Assembly: GCA_024244705.1 (NCBI GenBank) | Contig: JAAEOK010000033.1 | Location: 84,534-148,533 of the forward strand | DNA from: Alphaproteobacteria bacterium | Lineage (GTDB): Bacteria > Pseudomonadota > Alphaproteobacteria > JAAEOK01 | Direction: 5' to 3' | DNA length: 64,000 nucleotides | Shown here: piece by piece, positions 60,586-64,000 of the stretch | How the letters are laid out: the number at the start of each line of letters is the position of its first letter | Numbering within the stretch: position 1 is the stretch's first letter | Notes under the pieces: generated by a model | The model's database searches: none | Told to the model about the DNA's origin: nothing | The model's input: only the letters and a program-made list of their open reading frames with translations | Translations under genes and position numbers: made by a program

Positions 60586-61611
60586 ATGGCCGGGAACGCA
60601 AGCCTTGGCGGTGGCGGCGCGGATCGCGGACGGGAGTTTCGCGATGACCTCCGCCGGCGCAGCCTGCCGGCCGATATCGTCAAGCGGCTAACCATCATCG
60701 ACCCCGCGCGGGCGACCCTATCGGTCGCCGAGACCGTCGCCGCGACGGCGGTCTTCGTCGCCTTTGGCGCCTATTTCTGGACGTGGTGGGCGGTGCTGCC
60801 GGCGATGGTGCTGATCGCGTCCCGCCAGCAGGCCTTTTTCATACTCGCCCACGACGCCGCCCATTACCGTTTGTACAAAACGCGATGGCTGAACGACCTG
60901 GTCGGCCGCGCCTGCGGCACGGTGATCGGCATATCGATGTGCGCCTATCGCGTCGTTCACCGGCTGCACCACAACCACCTCTACGAGCCGCAGGATCCGG
61001 ATATCCCGATTCACGCCGGCTACCCCCGGGGCCGGGCCTATCTGGCACGCAAACTGGCCAAGGACACGGTCGGGCTCACCGCCTACAAGACCTATGCCTA
61101 TTTCTTCGGCGCACCGGCACCAAACGACCAGCGCGACGCGCTGAACCGGCCCCTCGACGACACCGCCCCGGCGTTGCGGTCGGCGGCGCTCAACGACCGC
61201 TGGGCCGTCGCCGGCTTCCATATCGGCATGCCGATCATCGCCTTCGCCACCGGTTGGGGATGGTTCTACGTCATTCTGTGGATAGTGCCGCTGGTGACCT
61301 TGTTGCAGCCGATCCTGCGGTTTCGCGCGATCTGCGAGCACGGCGCGGTCACCGACCTATCGTCGCCCCTGACCGCGGCACGAACCAATTTGGGGCCGTT
61401 TTGGCTGCGCTGGCTGCTGTTCCCGCACGACGTCAATTACCACGTCGAGCATCACATGTATCCGGCGGTCCCCCACTACAACCTGGCGGCGTGCCACCGA
61501 GAGATGGCAAGACGGGGTCTGCTCGACGGCGCCGAGGTGCGGCACTTTTTCGACACTGCGGGGCGCGTCTTCGCCGATCCGCGACGCCCGCACGAAGCGC
61601 ATCCGGCCTGA
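60586..61611 (+). CDS. membrane fatty acid desaturase / hydroxylase
   Basis: 341-residue di-iron membrane enzyme with the three histidine boxes HDAAH (ILAHDAAHYRLY), HRLHHNH and HVEHH (NYHVEHHMYPAVPHYNL), and four predicted helices. Introduces a double bond or hydroxyl into an acyl or related chain at the inner membrane. Electron donor not encoded nearby. Regiospecificity cannot be told. Confidence 0.9.
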   Translation: MAGNASLGGGGADRGREFRDDLRRRSLPADIVKRLTIIDPARATLSVAETVAATAVFVAFGAYFWTWWAVLPAMVLIASRQQAFFILAHDAAHYRLYKTRWLNDLVGRACGTVIGISMCAYRVVHRLHHNHLYEPQDPDIPIHAGYPRGRAYLARKLAKDTVGLTAYKTYAYFFGAPAPNDQRDALNRPLDDTAPALRSAALNDRWAVAGFHIGMPIIAFATGWGWFYVILWIVPLVTLLQPILRFRAICEHGAVTDLSSPLTAARTNLGPFWLRWLLFPHDVNYHVEHHMYPAVPHYNLAACHREMARRGLLDGAEVRHFFDTAGRVFADPRRPHEAHPA

Positions 61612-61678
61612 TTTTCCACCCACCCGCGATGACCGCGAGACCCGCGCCGAAGCGATCCGACGAGAGCCGGACAATCGC

Positions 61679-62743
61679 CTAACGCGACGACGCGCCGTCG
61701 GCGAGATACCCGGCAAGGAGGGTCCGTGCGTCGGTTTCCGAGACCTCGATATTGGCGATGCGATAGACCATGACCGCGGTATCGAGGGCGGTCGCCTCGG
61801 TGGCGCCGGTCTCCAATGCGCCGCGATAGGCGCGCGCCGCGGCGGCCGCATCGTCCGCGGTCAGACGCTTGGCCTTCCGCCGGCGGCTGCGGCGGGCGGC
61901 GCTGTGTTCGGATTCGATGATCGCCACGCCGAGAATGACGACGACGCCGCCGCCGAGGATCAGCCAGGTCGGGCTTTCGTTGAGGAGCAGGATGCTGAAA
62001 ATGACCGACAGGACCGGCAGCAGCAGCAGGAACGGCATGACCAGATTGACCGGGTGCTTGCCCAGCAGGTGGTACCATATACCGTAACCGAGGGCGGTCA
62101 TGACGAGGGCCAGATAGAGCACCACGCCCCAGGCCTCGAGGCTGGCGTTGCGGATGACCTCGATCTGGTTCGATTCGAACAGGTAGGAGGCGACATAAAG
62201 TTGAGGGGTGGCGAAGACCGCGACCCAGGCGATCAGCGTGAAGCCCCCGACCTGGCCGATCGCCCGCACCATGACCTGGCCGCAGGCCCAGAAGAAGGCG
62301 CCGCCCATGACCAGGAAGACCGGCATCAAATTGCCTTGCACCTTTGGCTCGCCGCCGATCATGACGACGCCGGCGAAGGCCAGGACGAGGCCGACGAAGC
62401 GGCGCCAGCCGAAATGCTCCTTGAGGAATAGGGTCGCCAGCAGCGCCGCGAACGGCACCTCGAGCTGGACCACCAGGACCGCGGTCGAGGCGTCGAGGCG
62501 GGCCAGGCCATTGAACGTGAGGCTGTATTGGAGCGCCCCCGAAATCAGCGCGATCAGAAAGATCCAGCCGGTCAACCGCCATGGCGGCTTGACGAACCAC
62601 ACCAACACCAGCGCGGTGATGGTGAACCGCAACGCCATCATCAGGATCGGCGGAAACTGATCGAGCCCCGCCTTGGCGAGGGTGAAGCCAAGACCCCAGA
62701 GAGTGGCGACGAGGATGGCGAGGAAAGTATCGCGGAGACCCAT
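61679..62743 (-). CDS. EamA/DMT family transporter with C-terminal extension
   Basis: 354 residues: ten helices in two EamA repeats (LVATLWGLGFTLAKAGLDQFPPILMMALRF; WLILGGGVVVILGVAIIES), then a cytoplasmic tail of about 75 residues (basic RRSRRRKAKR, then an Ala-rich helical segment with RAYRGALETGATEATALDTA). The extension is unusual for the family. Substrate unknown; probable metabolite exporter. Confidence 0.88.
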   Translation of the reverse strand: MGLRDTFLAILVATLWGLGFTLAKAGLDQFPPILMMALRFTITALVLVWFVKPPWRLTGWIFLIALISGALQYSLTFNGLARLDASTAVLVVQLEVPFAALLATLFLKEHFGWRRFVGLVLAFAGVVMIGGEPKVQGNLMPVFLVMGGAFFWACGQVMVRAIGQVGGFTLIAWVAVFATPQLYVASYLFESNQIEVIRNASLEAWGVVLYLALVMTALGYGIWYHLLGKHPVNLVMPFLLLLPVLSVIFSILLLNESPTWLILGGGVVVILGVAIIESEHSAARRSRRRKAKRLTADDAAAAARAYRGALETGATEATALDTAVMVYRIANIEVSETDARTLLAGYLADGASSR

Positions 62744-62872
62744 GCGCGCTCCAAAACCGTCTAGGCGCGGCCGGACCGAGGTGTGAAGGGCCGCACCCTA
62801 ACGCCTTCTCGCATTGGATTGAATAGGTTCCGTGCCGGCCGCCAGGGCATGCCCCGGGCCCAATAGTGAGCG

Positions 62873-63448
62873 CTAGGCGGCCTGCTTCGCCAGCGCCTCG
62901 TCGATGACGATACGGGCCACCGCCTTGGCGCGGCGGGCAGCGCTCTTGCGGCCGGCGACATGGGCCAGGCTGATGGCGCCTTCGACCAACAGCATCAGCT
63001 CTTCGGCGAGCCGCGCCGGGTCGGCGGCGCCGGCGGCGGCGGCGAGATCGCGGAGGTAGGCGCCGACGGCATGCTTGTGCTCGGCGGCGGCACGATGGGG
63101 CGGCGAATTCGGATCGCCGTATTCGGCAGCCGCATTGACAAAAGCGCAGCCGCGAAAATCGCCGTGATGAAACCACTCATCGAGGACATCGAAAAAGGCA
63201 AGCAAACGGTCCCGCGGCGCGTCCGCCCGGCGCGCGACTTCGGCGAAGGCCCAGTCGCGAAAGGCCGCGCTGCGGGCGGACAAAACCTCGAGGATCAGGT
63301 CGTCCTTGCTGCGGAAATGATTGTAGAGGGTCATCTTGGCGACCCCGGCCTCCTCGAGGATGCGATCGACCCCGGTGGCGTGGAACCCCTCGCGGCAGAA
63401 CAGCCGGGTGGCGGCCGCGACCAACTGGTCTCGTTTGGACAGCGACAT
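62873..63448 (-). CDS. TetR/AcrR family regulator
   Basis: 191 residues. Helix-turn-helix GFHATGVDRILEEAGVAKMTLYNHFRSKDDLILEVL is of the AcrR/YxaF type; the ligand domain contains FRGCAFVNAAAEYGDPNSP, typical of repressors of quinone or electrophile stress genes. It is divergent from the AhpD/CMD gene, its likely target. Confidence 0.92.
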   Translation of the reverse strand: MSLSKRDQLVAAATRLFCREGFHATGVDRILEEAGVAKMTLYNHFRSKDDLILEVLSARSAAFRDWAFAEVARRADAPRDRLLAFFDVLDEWFHHGDFRGCAFVNAAAEYGDPNSPPHRAAAEHKHAVGAYLRDLAAAAGAADPARLAEELMLLVEGAISLAHVAGRKSAARRAKAVARIVIDEALAKQAA

Positions 63449-63674
63449 TGGGCCTCCTTAGACGAACTATTCTGTTTTATAGCATGTTCAGTTTTTCGTG
63501 AAAAGCAGATATTTGCGCTGACCGTGCCCGGATATCTAGGATTCTTATGTTCTGAGTAAGGACACGCCGGTCTTGAAAACAGAACGACCTGTCTATATAT
63601 CCTATAACATTGCGGCTCAGCGGCCGTGGCCGTCGTCTCGCGCCTTGCAACAATTCACCGATCAGGAGGATTCC
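63449..63674. promoter_or_regulatory. divergent tetR / ahpD-like promoter region
   Basis: 226 bp, AT-rich in parts. ACAG-AACGAC-CTGT (63580-63593) is a symmetric TetR-type site near the AhpD side. GAACTATTCTGTTTT near 63464 shares its TTCTGT half-site on the tetR side. Assignment to the divergent TetR is inferred. Confidence 0.45.
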
Positions 63675-64000
63675 ATGCCCCGTATCGGACCCGTTACCGC
63701 CGAGAATGCCCGACCGAATGTCCAGCGATCGCTCGACGGCGTCGCCGCGACCCTCGGCTTCACGCCCAATCTATTCCGCACATTCGCCCACTCGCCGGCG
63801 GTGCTCGAGGCCTATCTGGGCCTCGGCCGGTCGCTCAAGAACACCACCCTGACGGCGGCCCACCGCGAATCGATCGCGCTTACCGTCGCCGGCATCAACG
63901 GGTGCGATTATTGCGCCTCCGCTCATACCGCGGCGGGGCAGGGCGCCGGCCTCGACAACGCAGAACTCGTCGCCAATCTGGCCGGTGCCTCCAGCGACGG
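63675..64000 (+). CDS. carboxymuconolactone decarboxylase / AhpD-like protein, 5' part
   Basis: Open to the end of the window (108 codons visible). Starts MPRIGPVTAENARPNVQRSL after AGGAGG. The AhpD-type core ALTVAGINGCDYCASAHTAAG carries the CxxC and the nearby His of peroxidase-active members. Probably a peroxidase or disulphide reductase in oxidative or electrophile defence, under control of the divergent TetR. Confidence 0.88.
   Translation, partial: MPRIGPVTAENARPNVQRSLDGVAATLGFTPNLFRTFAHSPAVLEAYLGLGRSLKNTTLTAAHRESIALTVAGINGCDYCASAHTAAGQGAGLDNAELVANLAGASSD

Overview
The window is GC-rich chromosomal DNA from an alphaproteobacterium. The most likely placement is a free-living Rhodospirillales-type lineage. 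Support comes from the block mutM / enoyl-CoA hydratase / rpsT / dnaA, a RegB-RegA redox two-component pair, an MmcB-type nuclease, GcvA-type LysR regulators, a long-form dCTP deaminase, two BTLCP-type transglutaminase-like cysteine peptidases and an intracellular PHB depolymerase. No rRNA, tRNA or CRISPR array was seen. Species-level identity cannot be given from sequence reading alone.

Layout. 1-9.7 kb: replication and housekeeping core (3' end of mutM, enoyl-CoA hydratase, rpsT, dnaA, antisense murI, then dnaN-recF-gyrB). 9.7-18.1 kb: envelope and repair genes (DUF2165 membrane protein, class A penicillin-binding protein, Bcr/CflA efflux, Ada with a coupled thioesterase, YgjP-like peptidase coupled to PhaZ, SCO1/SenC). 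18.2-21.7 kb: an intact-looking 3.48-kb IS1-family-like element with perfect 20-bp terminal inverted repeats and an 8-bp target duplication. Besides its DDE transposase it carries cargo: a coiled-coil/winged-helix protein ending in an SSB-like acidic tip, a DinD homologue, two small coupled genes and a DUF4760-like membrane protein interrupted by an early stop. 21.7-27.2 kb: DUF4149 and SYLF proteins, cobalamin genes (cobC-cobS divergent from cobT), a DMT exporter and a higBA toxin-antitoxin pair. 27.2-31.3 kb: an ABC-2 exporter divergent from regB-regA, then a GFA protein. 31.2-40.5 kb: tandem cysteine peptidases, a PPP-type phosphatase, ADP-heptose synthesis (gmhA-hldE), an M48 lipoprotein, mmcB, a LysR regulator and dcd.

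40.5-43.2 kb holds a possible undescribed regulatory unit. A secreted Arg/Asp-rich repeat protein is transcribed away from a DUF6502-DUF5666 gene pair, and the 140-bp divergent space contains three near-identical 17-bp palindromes. 43.4-49.3 kb: a CPA1 Na+/H+ antiporter and a glycosyltransferase island that includes a GT4/GT-A fusion and two tandem paralogous GT2 genes. 49.3-51.7 kb: an acyl-CoA synthetase lying between an IS5-type transposase relic and a 19-bp inverted repeat, probably acquired. 51.9-57.5 kb: a catabolic-looking cluster (epoxide hydrolase; luciferase-like monooxygenase, alpha/beta hydrolase, NTF2-like protein, DapA-family lyase/aldolase) with a divergent LysR regulator. 57.6-64 kb: TetR with hydrolase-like partner, agmatinase family enzyme, a 35-residue membrane protein, fatty acid desaturase, DMT transporter, and TetR divergent from an AhpD/CMD-family gene cut by the window end.

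Two candidates deserve most attention: the cargo-carrying IS1-like transposon, whose cargo points to single-stranded DNA and recombination control, and the three-palindrome DUF6502 regulon. Several enzymes also show substitutions at key positions (fourth zinc Cys of MutM, nucleophile Cys of PhaZ, nucleophile Ser of an alpha/beta hydrolase).
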